Positions 1 to 11,755 of a stretch of 64,000 nucleotides of DNA are shown one piece after another. How positions within the stretch are numbered: the stretch's first letter is position 1; each line of letters starts with the position of its first letter. The stretch is from assembly GCA_030549335.1 (NCBI GenBank), contig CM060195.1, forward strand, positions 29,516,874 through 29,580,873, read 5' to 3'. The stretch comes from Pontederia crassipes (Eukaryota; Streptophyta; Magnoliopsida; Commelinales; Pontederiaceae). Made by a program: the position numbers and the translations under genes. The notes under the pieces were generated by a model. The model was not told where the DNA came from and did not search any database. It worked only from the letters and a program-made list of their open reading frames with translations.

Positions 1-240
1 TGTTCAGCGTGTACTTTGTGCCACCATGATGAGACTCCCCATAATTTTATAAGATTCCCTCTGTCATTAGAAAAATGAATGGAGTAAATTTGTTTAAATG
101 TTTTACTTTATAATCAAATTATAATTTAATTATTAATTTATTTCACTAAATATCATTTCGATCAACATAATCGTTACATGAAAAATTATTTTAAAATAAA
201 TAAATATAACAAATAAAAATAATAATTAAAAAAGGCATCA
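1..240. other. AT-rich sequence without a recognisable gene
   Basis: Very AT-rich tract with A and T runs. I see no coding region or transposon end here. It lies directly upstream of the first recognisable codons of the DUF3537 pseudogene and could be intron or upstream flank of that gene. Confidence 0.5.
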
Positions 241-668
241 CCCCCTCCTCCAAGTGTTGGCACGGCCTTCCCGCTTCCTCTTCCTCGACAAGCTCCCCTT
301 CAAGAGGGATTGCGTCCGCCATTCCTTCACTGTGCATCTTGGATGATCATTCCGCATCCTCCCCATTTTTGCACCCTGCTTCGCCACCGATGCTTGCTAC
401 AAGATTTGGTTGTATGCCACCAGCGATGACCAGGTCTCATTTTTGGCTAGTGACTGCATCACCTATGCCCTGGAGCATGCCTATTGCGTAGCCAGCTTCT
501 TCCCGGAGTCCGGTTCCTTCGCGAACGAAGTTCAGAATCAACAAAGGTTCGTAAAACGAAGGGAGTGTACAACTGGGGCGCAGCCCCCGCGTGCTGTTCT
601 CGCTGCTACCAGAAGATTCTACAGCTAGAGGACTTCGTCAGCATGTTCTAGGTGGAGTCCGACATCAC
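241..668 (+). pseudogene. DUF3537 membrane-protein pseudogene, first part
   Basis: The plus strand encodes a broken stretch resembling plant DUF3537 proteins, a family of multi-pass membrane proteins of uncertain role. Recognisable pieces in order are RFLFLDKLPFKRDCVR, then after an in-frame stop RILPIFAPCFATDACYKIW with LYATSDDQVSFL, and finally, in another frame, CYQKILQLEDFVSMF followed by a stop and VESDIT. The family usually has similar blocks in this order (RFLFLDKL, CFAxExAYKIWWYASG, LQxLRLQDF). Codons are GC-rich against the AT-rich surroundings, as expected of an old coding exon. At least two stops and one frameshift make it non-functional. The next residues of the family (xVLKEHLRVR) are found 14 kb away at 14723, so the gene was split by insertions. 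Family identity is recalled from memory, not searched. Confidence 0.7.
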
Positions 669-1216
669 TCTAACCAATGTTGTTCGACCCAAATTGATGA
701 CTGGGTTGAATTGATCGGATCGGATAATATATCTTAATAAAAATATAATAGAATATGTTTAAAAAATTTCATAATATTGAAATATAATATTGAAAGTGTC
801 AATTAAATAGGTATAGCATAAAATACAAAAATAATGTCATAATTATAAATGAAATCGGTGATATAACGAAAATGGAAAAAAACATTGGAGTATAAATTTT
901 AAGAATATATACATGTATGTGTGTCTAAAGACAAGGCGGGCAGTTAAATCGAAGTTTTGACCAGATTTGATCGGGTCAAAGTGGTCGAGGTGACATGAGG
1001 GCCATTCCGAACACTAATCCGACTTGTGTGACTCCCTAGGCCGGGCCTAGTTTTACGACATGGCATGTAACGCCTTCGAGATCAACCCCACGATACATGC
1101 TGTGAGCGGGTCCCGAGTGATGGGATACTGGACAATTCGATTAGGAATTCAATAAGATCACAACGGAAAACATGTTCAAAATGCGGAGAAAGGCCCATTA
1201 ACATAATAATGATGGG
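669..1216 (-). mobile_element. Tekay-like LTR remnant T, left part
   Basis: AT-rich sequence followed by a GC-richer block (about 960-1140) containing gccgggcctag and gcgggtcccgagtgatggg, wording typical of Ty3/gypsy Tekay/del LTRs. It sits between the two halves of the DUF3537 gene and pairs with 13488-14722, the other side of the insertion. Its exact left end is unclear: no canonical TG terminus abuts the duplicated TCAC. Assignment is by resemblance only. Confidence 0.4.
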
Positions 1217-2335
1217 TTAGAAAGTGGAAAACAAGGTAGCTGTGTGAGATGGGTTGTCATGGGCCTTGAAGAGGATTTCACGGGCCGTGAAACCCATTTC
1301 CAACCGTTAAAATGCATTTTCTTCAGCCAAAAAAGAGATACGGGCCGTGACCAGACTTTAACGGAATGTGAAAATCATAGTTTTAACACTATTTGGACCG
1401 TGAAAACCTTGTAACAGGACGTGAAAAATCCATTCCTAATGCAATTCAAAAACTATTTTACCCCTTAAAACCATATAACAGGCTGTGACAGACCCCAAAT
1501 TCAAGTTTTGGATGAATTTTTTAAACATTTTGAAGTGCACAAGAATTCCTACTCATATTATATCATCCTAGATGATTTGGAAACATATTATGACCCAAAA
1601 TTCGTAGCTTGACAAGGCCAAAATTTCAGAAATAAATCAAATTTGAATTTATCTTATTTTACAGAAAAGGTTTCCGTTCTTCGTAAATCACATGAAAACT
1701 TGAACCCCTATAAATCAAGGTCTTCTACAGATAGAAGAGAGCATGCTAGGGCCTATAACCTGTCCTTTGAATCCAAGAAGTGAGAAGACTCTAAAGGCTC
1801 ATCGAGAAGATTTTTGCACGATTGACTCTAGAAGAGGACCGGACTGCAGTTCATCGACGTTCCCATGTTGGGATGATCTCATACTTACTTGATACATCTT
1901 TCTATCTTTAGTAATTTAGATCCTTTAGTTTTATTTTCTGTTTGAGACACTTGTGTAATAGTTTTAATCGAAAAGGCAAACTGTTAAACCTTATTTTATA
2001 ATCAATTAAAGTTTAGTTTTCTTTCGAATATGCATGCTATTATTAATGCTTTTCCAGAGATTAATTGTCTTCTTTAGTTAGCTATTATCCTTATAGTTGT
2101 AGTTACTTTTGATTACATAATTTATGTGGAATTGATTCTTGACTTTTAAGTCCAAGTATTGCGTATCACAACTCGTAAGATCCTTGAAAGAAAATTAGTT
2201 GTGTGGTATGTTAATCATTACGATGCTATGGGTGATAATAGTTTAGAGACTACATTCTAATGCATCTTAATATCAGGTTTAATTAGATTATGATCCATGA
2301 CGGAATAGTCTTAATCTGCTTGGAATTAAGATAGG
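1217..2335 (+). repeat. Z 5' LTR, first segment (front-truncated)
   Basis: Matches 11972-13138 of the 3' LTR nearly base for base from agaaagtg onward, including the ttcacgggccgtgaa motif cluster and the block gtaatttagatcctttag. The first 210 or so bases of the LTR, starting TGATGCG, are missing here. The segment ends at the target site ATAGG (2331-2335), duplicated at 7716-7720 by insertion of solo LTR A. Confidence 0.85.
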
Positions 2336-3924
2336 TGATAACTAGCTGATCACAATAGGTTTTTATCCCATTTTAGATTCATTTCACCCATATCGAGCCC
2401 TTACTTTGCCTAACTTTTGGCCAAATATGCTAGGAATGCATGGATTGTGATAACTAGCTGATCTTCCTCATTTTATACTTAATTCCATGTGTATAGAGGT
2501 TCTTAAATGCTAAATACAATTCTATGGCAAGTTATCATTTTTTTGGGCAAGTTATCATTCCAATGTGCAAAGTTATCATTTTTCCATTTGAGCTGATTCC
2601 TAGTGATTATCTTGTCCTAAATCACATGCCATCATGAATTAATCATATTTGGATGATCATATTTCAACTTGTGCAAAGTTATCATTCCTATAAAATCTTA
2701 TCCACATTTGATTTCTGACCTCATTTACTTGCCATCCTAATCCCTTTGATGCATTCAATGCTTTGAACCAGCCATATTGGGACAATTTTCATGAAATATG
2801 CAAAGTTATCATTTCGGGCTTAAAAGTTATCAATTTTAATTATGGTTTTCATTTCTGCACAACACCAAATCCCATTTGATGTTTGAGGTGATAATTATCA
2901 TTGTCCCAATCCTTATTTGTTAAAATCCCATTCAAGGACTTTGATGCTTGCTGTTTTGGTCTTTGTAGCAAGGAAATCAAGGCTGTAAAACCTGGAAAAA
3001 GGAGGGGGGACCACTCCAAAAGCTGTCCAAAAAGCTGCTGCACCTGCTGGAATCTGCTAGACAGAACACATGGCATAATCAGGGAGGAATAGAAGTTTCT
3101 GATCTGCATCAAAGGGTGCACATTCCAAATATAAAAGCTTGGGAAACCTGGAGAAGAGAAAAGAGCCTCCATTGGGAGGATTCTGGATCAGGAACTGAAG
3201 AGGAGGCTGGAGAAGACCAAGCTGCAATCTGATTTCTGTCACAGATTTTGATAGTGATATTTGGGATTGAGTAGTGATAACTTGCTGAAATTAAAGAAAG
3301 GGTCAAATTTTAAAATTTTTGGTCTCCCAACTCACTAGCTGCAAGTGCACAGGTAAGTTGTAGTAGACTCAGGTTGTCGTATCCACAAGAATTTGAAGTC
3401 TAAGACACCCTAAAACAATCTAGATTAGTTCTACTCTAATGGCTAAAAATAGATTTTTAAAGGAAAATGAAAATAGATTTTTAATGAAATGCATAATGAT
3501 AACTGTTTTTGGGGTTTTGGAAATCTGTCAAATCTGAACTATAAATGCTAGATTAGAAGCTAAAAGGGTTAAACTATCAATGAGGAAGATTCTCCTAGGA
3601 GTTGGGGTTCATCTAAATTAATTATGGATGGAAATGGACAAGTTATCACTTTTTAGTCAAATCTAATTCAACTTTCAATATGGCTATTTTCACAGCTCAA
3701 TTAGACCAGAACTAAACAATATATTGTCATATAATTGTTAGCCAAGTTGAATTAGAAGAAGATCCCCACTAAAAATCAAGTTATCATTGGGTTCAACTCA
3801 ATGCACTTGCTGATTTTTGGGCAACTTCAATAAAATTTGAAATGATAACTTCTAGATTGCACCTTGAAAATGAAAGGAATGTTTCAATCAACTAAACAGG
3901 GATGAAATCAATCCAATATTAATG

Positions 3925-4950
3925 CAAATGCTCCTTGGTTTATCTCTAAACTACAAGAGGATTTAAAATCAGCTTCTCAGTTGCAAATTCAAATGAAATC
4001 CACATTTCCATTAATGAATTGGATAGAAATCAGCACCTAATACAAGTTTGGGAAATAAAAAATTGTCATTGCTCCTTGGCTCATCTCTGAATCTCAAGGA
4101 AGGCCTAAAAATCATCTCTCAATGGTGGATTAAGCAGGGCTTAACAATGACAATCAGATTCCCAAGAAATCAGAAATCAGAATTCAGCAAAAATATTTCA
4201 GAAATCAGATTGGGAAAACAACAAGGATGCTTCTCATTGGAATTCTGGATTTGCTAAGTGCTTTTTGACCCATCTCTGGACAACAAGAAATCTTTAGGAT
4301 TCACCTTTCAGTGATTGAATGAAATTGGAGATTCAATTAGCAAATCAGATTCTACTAAATTTTAGAAAATAGATTTCAGGAATGTAATTTCAGAAATCAG
4401 AATTGGAGGACATGTTTGAATCATAAAATGCCAAAGTATATTGATTCATTTCTGAACAAGACTTGGACCAATATCAACCTCTCAGTTGCTCAATTAATCA
4501 AATCCCCAATGGTAAATCAGATTCAAACAGTTCACAAAAATCAGAAATCAGGAAGTTTAGAAAATTAGGAAATCAGAAATCAAATTTTCAATCAAAGTGG
4601 AATCCAGTAACTTGGCATTGATTCCTAATTCATTTCTGAATAAGGGCTAGATCAAATGATAACTTGTCAGTTATATATTACAAATGGGATCTAACAATGG
4701 CAAGAACAGACCCATAACATTGCAGAAATCAGAAATTTCAGGATTGAGTTCAGTGCGGGAAATTAGAATGCAGAAATCAGATTTCAGAAATGGAATCCAG
4801 AAACTTATCATTGATTCTTAATTCATATCTGAACAAAGGTTAGATCAAATGACAACTTCTCAGTTGTAGATACAAGTAGGACCTAACAATGATAAGAACA
4901 GATTCATTTCAATGCAAAAATCTAAAAATCAGAATTGATAACAGTTTGGG
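3925..4950 (-). repeat. Degenerate tandem repeat inside X LTR B (about 6 units)
   Basis: Units recur near 3937, 4078, 4267, 4445, 4628 and 4831 (spacing about 140-205 bp). Each has, on the plus strand, a TTCATTTCTGAACAA-like block, then CTCTCAGTTG, then ACAATG, then AGAAATCAG repeats. Equivalent arrays exist in the other X LTRs with 4 or 5 units. Confidence 0.75.
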
Positions 4951-5479
4951 ATTAATTTCTGTCCATATCCATCCAAATTAACCTAGACTACTACCCTATC
5001 CTAGGAGACATGGAGTTTAGCTCCTCATAATTACAAAATTTGAAACAAAATGGATTGAAGAACAGATACAAAATATCCTGGTTTGGAGCTTCTCGGCTAG
5101 AACTCCAGCAGCTCAGCAATCTAGCTTCAAACCCTTACTCCTTGGTGCAGAAACCCTCTTCCAAACCCACCCTACAATGGCCAGCCCCTTTCTCTCATCC
5201 AGAAATTCCACATTTTATATGACTCCTTTCCACCCTTTGATCAACATCAGAACATTCTTCCAAGCCCTGATTAAGCCACCTGTCCACTACCAGAATTCCA
5301 GCTGCAGATTCCTTTTTGTGCAGGAAAAAGTAGATGTCCCCCCTACTTTTTCCACTTTTTGGCCACCTTTTTCCCTGCTATAAATTCCAAAACAGCAAGC
5401 ATCAAAGCCCTTGAATGGTGTTTTGACAAATAAAGATCAAGATAATAATAGTTGCTAGCTCAGATATCAAATGAAGTTG

Positions 5480-6060
5480 GGTGTTGTGCAGGAGTGATAA
5501 CTTATATCGATATTAATTAATTTATGGGCCCGGAATGATAACTTGTCACAAATCATGAAAATTATCCAAATGCAAGTGATTCAAAGCATTAGAAGCATCA
5601 AATGGACTAGAGTAACAAGTAAGTGCATTCAGAAATCAAATATGAATAAGATTTCTAAGAAATGATAACTTAGGTTCCCAAAAATGAAAACTTATATGAC
5701 TTAAAAACAATAACTTGTGATAACTTGAGTTGCGGTTATCCAAATGTGATGAAATTTGATCAGCAATGAGTTAGAACAATAATAAGATGATTGCTTAAGG
5801 TCCCTATGCAGAATTAATGGTTTTGCATGTCGAAATGATAGAATTGCCCTTTAACGATAACTTGGCACTTGAAAAATGATAACTTGTTCAAATGGACTTA
5901 AAACTTTGCACAAGTTGAGATGTGACAATCCAAATATGATTTATACATGATAATGATGGATTTAGAGCAAGAAAACCATTGAAAATCAGTTCATTCAAAA
6001 TAATGATAACTTGACATATAATAATGATAACTTGTTCTCAAAATGATAACTTGGCATAGA
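5480..6060 (-). repeat. AAGTTATCATT motif array in X LTR B
   Basis: About ten scattered copies of ATGATAACTTG (plus strand; AAGTTATCATT in the LTR sense) within roughly 580 bp, for example near 5531, 5661, 5850, 6003, 6027 and 6043. The same array recurs in every X LTR front in the window (2520-2850, 17770-18290, 31480-32030, 36430-36960, 37780-38330, 56520-57060). Confidence 0.8.
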
Positions 6061-7715
6061 ATTTAAATATTAATGGATTTTGGCATTTCAGAACCTCTAT
6101 GCACATGGAATTAAGTATGAAATGAGGAATGTCAACTAGTTATCACAATGTATGCATTCCAAGTGTAATTGGCCCAAAAATAGACAAAAGTGGGACTCGA
6201 TATGTATGAATTGCATCTAAAATGGGCTAGAAACTTATAGTGATCAACAAGTGATCAGATTTGTATCCTTTAGATTTCAGGGTGTTTACTAGTGATTCTT
6301 CTCCTTGTTTTGTATCAATCTTTGTAATTATGAGGAGCTAAATTTCATTTCTCAATTCCAAATTCCTGCACTGAATTAAGTTCTGATTTCTGATTTCTGT
6401 TTTCTGAAATCTGTTTGCATGAATCTGTTCTTGACATTGAAAGATCCTATTTGTATCTACAACTGAGAGGTTGTCCTTGTGATCTATTGTTGTTCAGAAA
6501 TGAATCAAGAACCAATGACATTTTCTAGGTTCAAACCAAATTAAGAATTTGATTTTCTGATTGATGATTTCTGATTTCCCATTTCTGATTTCTAAATTTG
6601 TTGAACCTGTTTTCACCATTGTGGAGCCCTAATTGAATTAATAACTGAGAGTTTACTTATGGTTTCATTCTTGTTCAGAAAAGAATCAAGAGTCAATGGT
6701 AATTCCAAGGTTCAATCCCTAATTTTTTGCAAACTATCCATTGCTGATTTCTGGTTTTCAATTCTGATTTCTAAATCTGAAATCCTGAAATTGTGGAATC
6801 TCCCTTGTTATTGTTAAACCCCTGGTTTCATTAATCACTGAGAGGTGAACATAAAGTTTTCTTGTTGTTCAGAGATGGACCAAGAGGCAATGACATTTGC
6901 TTAGTTCCATATGTAATTGTGTGCTGATTTCTATCCAATTCATTAGTGAAAATGTGGATTTCATTTCCATTTGCAGCTGAGAGGATAATTTAAAATCCTC
7001 TTGTAGTTTAGAGATAAACCAAGAAGCATTGGCACTAATGTTGGATTGATTTCATTCCTGTTTAATTAATTGAAGTAATTCTCTCATGTTTAAGGTGCAA
7101 TTGGATGTTATCATTTCTGATTTTCACTGCAATTGCCAAAAATCAGCAAGGAATTTTTATCTTGAGCCTAATGATAACTTGATATTCAGTGGGGATCCTC
7201 TTCTAATTCAATCTAGCTAACATTTATATGAGAATATAATGATTAGTTTTGGACAAATTCAGCTGTGAGAGCAGCCATGTTAAGATTGAATCAGATTTGA
7301 CTAAAAATTGATAACTTGTCCCATTCCATCCATAATTAAATCAGATGAACCCCAACTCCTAGGAGAACCTTCCTCATTGATAGATAAACCCTTTTAGCCT
7401 TTAGTTAAGCATTTATAATTCAGTTTAGATACATTTCCAAAAGTCTAAAAATAGTTATCATTTTTGCCACTTTTAAAAATCTTTTTTTCATTTTCCTTCA
7501 ACTTCTTGTAATTGTAACTTTAGTTAGGGCTAGTCTAAATTATTTTAGGGAGTCTTTGGCTTCAAATCACTGTGGATATGACATTTGGGTATATTACAAT
7601 TGACATGTATACTTGCAGTAGAGAGTGAATTAGGGAATTAAACCAAAAATTGAAAAATCTAAATTTTGACCACAAAATCAGCAAGTTATCACTATACTCC
7701 CTAATATCACTATCA

Positions 7716-8070
7716 ATAGGTTGATTGATCCTAGATGGAAATCAGTAATTTGAGTAGACTCTAATCCGTCATTAGAAACTAATTTATAATATTTGGTTAA
7801 TTTAGTTTGTCTCCAATAAATTTTTATCATCCTAAGGACCTATGCGTCAGTAAATTAGATTAGTATAATTTAGTTTTAGTTTTCTTTATCTTTTTGTTAT
7901 TTTATTTTTGGCAACACCTTTTTACCCAAAACCATGTCATCTCCTATTAGCCTCTGAAATTAATTTAGTTAAATAAGTTAATTCCTCGTTTGATACTCTA
8001 CTCATTACACTTTATTACTTCAGCGACTAATGCACTTGCTAGCATTTAATTGTTATCAATTCTCGCATCA
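7716..8070 (+). repeat. Z 5' LTR, second segment
   Basis: Continues Z's 5' LTR after solo LTR A. It matches 13130-13487, including the tail box (tgcacttgctagca) and the terminal CGCATCA at 8064-8070. It begins with the second ATAGG copy of A's target duplication. Confidence 0.9.
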
Positions 8071-8076
8071 AATTTT

Positions 8077-8094
8077 TGGTGCCGTTGTCGGGGA
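8077..8094 (+). other. Primer binding site of Z (tRNA-Asp type)
   Basis: TGGTGCCGTTGTCGGGGA starts six bases after the LTR end. It differs by two C-to-T changes from TGGCGCCGTTGCCGGGGA, the tRNA-Asp primer site used by Athila/Tat gypsy elements. Both changes fit decay of methylated cytosines. Confidence 0.8.
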
Positions 8095-8220
8095 ATTATT
8101 CTTTACTTACTACGCCTATTTTATGCTACTTTGAGACTTTACTTTTCTGCTGCTTTCACTTGTTCTTTTAGTTATGTAAAGTTTTTAGGTTACATCTTTT
8201 GTGCACAACTTGATTATCAC

Positions 8221-8928
8221 GTGCATATCATCACATCCTCGATGACAAAGAAGAAAATGACTATCAATCAGCATGTTGAGGAAAACCAAGTTGCTGTCCA
8301 ACATGATAAAGTTCACACCAAAGCTTCATCAAGTAACACAACAGAAGGATGCCTCAACAATCTCCATATGAAGACATCTCTTTGGACTAGAAGCCATCAT
8401 CACAAGCAAGTTGAATCTCCTGTTGAAACAACTCACCAAGCAATCATATCAAATCAAAAATATGGAGAGTCAACTTTTAAATTTGCGACATCAAAGTAAG
8501 GAAACACAAGAGGATGTCACATCACTTCTTAATTCAAAACCTTTAGCTGAGTCAAAAGTTGATATCGAAGGAATGATGGGTCAACTTATTACAACAATTG
8601 AAAGAAAGCTACAAGCACAAGATCTACATATTCAAAACTTGGCAGCCAATTGACACAAATTCAAAAGCAAATCTAAATGGATGATTCAATTCGATTATTC
8701 GACACAGAGCTCAAGTTTGATGCGCTGGAAGCAAAGTTGCATACATTAGAAAGTCAAGTTACGCAATTGATTTCTCTAAAATTTGAATCTCCAAAGCACA
8801 TTGACGAGAGCCCAACCATCATCATGTATCCATGCCACCAAACATTCATATCAAAGAAGAGGGCATCCAAGAACAAAGTCTTCAGTAAGGACAATGACTA
8901 CGCAATGGCATGTAAAGGAGACATGTGA
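8221..8928 (+). pseudogene. Degenerate small ORFs in Z interior (gag-like position)
   Basis: Three short overlapping reading frames follow the primer site: one to about 8499, one at 8411-8653 and one at 8677-8928. They are rich in Q, K, E and leucine, with coiled-coil-like stretches (for example KNMESQLLNLRHQSK and LEAKLHTLESQVTQLISL). I recognise no gag, zinc knuckle or enzyme motif. Position right after the primer site suggests a decayed gag or structural ORF, but this is inference. Frames are broken at about 8500 and 8653. Confidence 0.35.
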
Positions 8929-9639
8929 ATACTTCATTGAAGATGGACAAGTACGAAGGAGGAGTTGGCCTTCAAAGGTCCTTATTAGACAAACTTCGTC
9001 TCCAACACGGATTTCATTACCATCAATATCGGCGGCCACAACTATGCAAATTTAGATATCACCAATGGGAGAAAGAACATCACTATAATCAGTAAAAACC
9101 TCTACGACTAATACAAAACAATGGTAAATCAAGGGTGAACAAAGAAACACATCATCGACCTCAAACACACCAACTGCAGCAGTTCAATGGAGGCCTAAGA
9201 ACCATTCGGGAATTCATGATAATTAGTAGCACAACATCCAAGTTCAACTTAAGAATGTTGCTGTACTTCAAGAACCTCCACCATCTGCCGATGGCACACG
9301 GGTGGATACATTGGGAATCATCCACCACTACACGTGTTGAGCCTCACCACATCGAACGTTCAAGATCACATCCAATAATCCCGGTGAGATTGTTCCTTAA
9401 TTCCTTAATCATTTATTTGAGTGATTGATTATCTTATATCATTCTCAGCATATGCATGTCAAAGTAAAGCTAATGACTTTAAATTAGAACTATTCTCTTA
9501 CCTTTATCTCTTAGTTTGAATTTTAATTTTCATTTGATTAGATTAGATTTTCTTAATTTAGTGTCTTAGTTGTTTTATTTTTATTTATTTTTATTTTTTT
9601 ATCATCATTTGCAGGTTAAAAAAAAAGTGTCACTGGTCG

Positions 9640-10570
9640 TTACTTACATATCACGAGCGTTATTTCTATACTTACGGGTCGTGCACTATCTATCACGAGG
9701 GTCACAGTAACTATTTTTATGAAAATCTCAAGTTTCACTGGGCGTTACCAAGTTGTCACGCGTCACACAGTAGGTTTAGACCACATCCTTTTACCCTTTA
9801 CAGGTTGTTACACATTCTTCACGGATCAATAACTAAGTATTGTCTATTTATCACGGGATATTAGAGTCCTCTCATGGGTCTCATAGAAAGTCCACACACT
9901 AATACCTAATAGTCACGGGTCGTTATAGGTTCTCACGGGTCTCACAATAGGTTTAGGTTCTCATCATACAAGTTTCATGGGTCGTTAGACAAGAATCACA
10001 ACCCGTAAGTGAATTACCTAATCTTCGCCCGGCATTTTGCCTGATTCACGTCCCTGCCGATTTTTTTTACGGGTCATTACGCATTTTCACGGGTCATTAG
10101 CATAATATCATGGGTCGTTAAATATATCTCACGTGTCATAAGTGACTTTCACAATCTTGTCGGCCTATGTTCTACCCGATTCATGACCTTACACATTTTT
10201 ACGAGTCGTTAAACATTGTTTTCACGGGGCGTCATTACTTTCACGGGCTATGAGGAACGTGAGCTATCTTTCTCGGCAGTATGTGCCCATCACTCACGCC
10301 CTGGGAGATCTTGTTCACGGCCCCTTTGTTTTCTTCTTCAGGTCCGTGACGCCGCTATTTCATGCCCATCTCCATTCTAGCGCCGACGCTCTGATCATCT
10401 CCTCCGACTCCGGCCGGACTGCGCCACCACCGGACGGCGATCGAGGATTCTAGCTAACTCAGGTGACCTCTTCGACATCGCCACTGCTAGGTTCATGAAT
10501 TAAATTTCATGACTCGTTAAATTGCACAGAAGGTCAATGAGCTCTTCAATACGACCCGTAACGACGTGAA
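9640..10570 (+). repeat. TCACGGGTCGTTA motif array in Z interior
   Basis: About twenty imperfect copies of a 10-13 nt motif (consensus TCACGGGTCGTTA) spaced about 20-60 nt apart, for example near 9675, 9912, 9932, 9976, 10088, 10108, 10222 and 10507. Spacer sequence is unrelated AT-rich DNA, so this is not a tandem repeat in the usual sense. Related TCACGGGCCGTGA copies occur in both Z LTRs (1275-1345 and 12015-12150). Confidence 0.8.
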
Positions 10571-10769
10571 AAAAAAAGAGGAAGAAAGAAAGAGAAAACA
10601 AAATTGCCTCCGCAAAATTGAAGAAAAGTAGCCAAATTTCTATCGACCAAGGATACTATGAATTCTTCATGGCTTCTTCCTACAGCTTTCACATCAGGTT
10701 GTTTCGTTCCCTTTTCTACGTTTATATTTTTCATTATCATACATTTATTTTCCCTACGAATTTGATATT

Positions 10770-10812
10770 CAACACTAAGGACAGTGTTGAGTTCAAACTT
10801 AGGGGAGTTTGC
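10770..10812 (+). promoter_or_regulatory. Z internal hairpin plus purine tract
   Basis: CAACACTAAGGACAGTGTTG (10770-10789) is a hairpin with 7-bp arms and loop AAGGAC. It is followed by ttcaaacttaggggagttt, a polypurine-like tract. The same layout occurs inside W, X and V2. Function, possibly second-strand priming or RNA handling, is inferred. Confidence 0.6.
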
Positions 10813-11039
10813 ATTTTTATGCATCATGCTTATCTTTTTAGATCGCAATACATGCATACGTTCTTATCAAGTTTTATCTATTATTTGCATATTTGATTTA
10901 CATCATCCCAAAAATCTATAGAAATTAAAAATTTTATATCATTCTTTCTCATGTCTTAATATTTTCTTATTTTCAAACATTATTCAAGGACATCTTGCTA
11001 ATTAATGAAATTTGAAGCACTATTATTTTATCTTTTATC

Positions 11040-11420
11040 GCCTTAGTATTGTGTATTTGGAATGTGAATGTTGCTAAGTAGAACTATGAATATTTGGATG
11101 ACAAATTCTTGTTCATGCTCTTTTCTTTTATTTTTCTTTAGTTTTGATAATAATTGCCTCTTTGTTGAACGTAAAAGTGTTTATTGAGCTTATAGTAAAA
11201 AAATGAGGAAAAAGATAAAAGAGGGTTAGTTTAACGCCAACAAATTAAAATAAAGAAGTATAAAAGTGTTATCCGGAACCTTGGTGTGTTCGGGGGATTA
11301 GATCCGTAGGGGATTTTTGCTTGATGACTTAAGGGCAACTGCTCTGGGATCAGTGATCCAAAGCCCGTTACAAGAATCACCTTGTGCAATATGGAGAAGC
11401 ACATAAGTACCAAATCAACA
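11040..11420 (+). other. Conserved 3' noncoding block shared by Z and W
   Basis: Blocks such as ctaagtagaactatgaat, ttgagcttata, gggttagtttaacgcc, tgttatccggaacc, gcaactgctctgggatc and aatatggagaagcacat recur in the same order and sense in W (minus strand, about 59880-59360). No long ORF explains it. Conservation between families that differ elsewhere suggests an RNA element, but nothing here shows its role. Confidence 0.65.
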
Positions 11421-11742
11421 AAAAAAAAGTGTGAATGAAAATATCAGAAGTTTTAAAGTGAAAATACATAAGCTCAGTATGCACTTATGTTTTCAACATT
11501 GAGACTCTTATTTGATAGTCTGTATGTTTTCTTTCATGAGTTGAACTTGGATGAGTTTAAATATGTCTAATATTCAGAAATTTTACAAGGTTGGATCATT
11601 GGAATGATGAAGAGATACTCTGGCAATCGATGTATAAAATCTAGTGCTAAGAAAATTAGTTGACTAACAGGGTGGAAGCGATGATTGACCGTCTTCGTTG
11701 GAGCTTTGCCTTGAACATTGCTTGAGTACAAACAAATATCTA

Positions 11743-11755
11743 AACTTGGGGTAGT
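11743..11755 (+). other. Polypurine tract of Z
   Basis: acttggggtagtt directly abuts the TGATGCG start of the 3' LTR, as expected for the plus-strand primer of reverse transcription. Confidence 0.75.

Larger units (their letters stand above)
3249..6257 (-). mobile_element. Solo LTR B of gypsy family X, inverted inside A
   Basis: On the minus strand the element starts TGATCACTTGTTGATCAC (at 6257) and ends ATATCACTATCA (at 3249). The 5-bp duplication GATTT (3244-3248 and 6258-6262) is perfect. At 3009 bp it is the longest X LTR in the window. The extra length is mostly explained by six rather than four copies of a degenerate unit of about 180 bp. It lies in opposite orientation to A, so the front of A (2336-3248) and the matching part of B form a long inverted repeat. 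Confidence 0.9.
2336..7715 (+). mobile_element. Solo LTR A of gypsy family X (contains B)
   Basis: Starts TGATAACTAGCTGATCAC and ends CTAATATCACTATCA. A perfect 5-bp target duplication ATAGG flanks it (2331-2335 and 7716-7720). Subtracting nested B (3249-6257 plus its 5-bp duplication) leaves about 2.37 kb, the length of a single X LTR, so this is a solo LTR left by LTR-LTR recombination. Order inside is a front with repeated AAGTTATCATT motifs, a TATA-like aaatataaaagc near 3127, four degenerate tandem units (about 6480-7020), and a tail with the rev-comp of CTGCAAGTGYACAGG. No internal domain or primer site is present. Confidence 0.85.

Noticed and set aside
8851..9039. Minus-strand frame in Z
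   Set aside because: Antisense to the more plausible plus-strand remnant; no recognisable motif.
9640..10570. Could the TCACGGGTCGTTA series be a CRISPR array?
   Set aside because: Motif too short and imperfect, spacing irregular, plant retrotransposon context, no cas genes.
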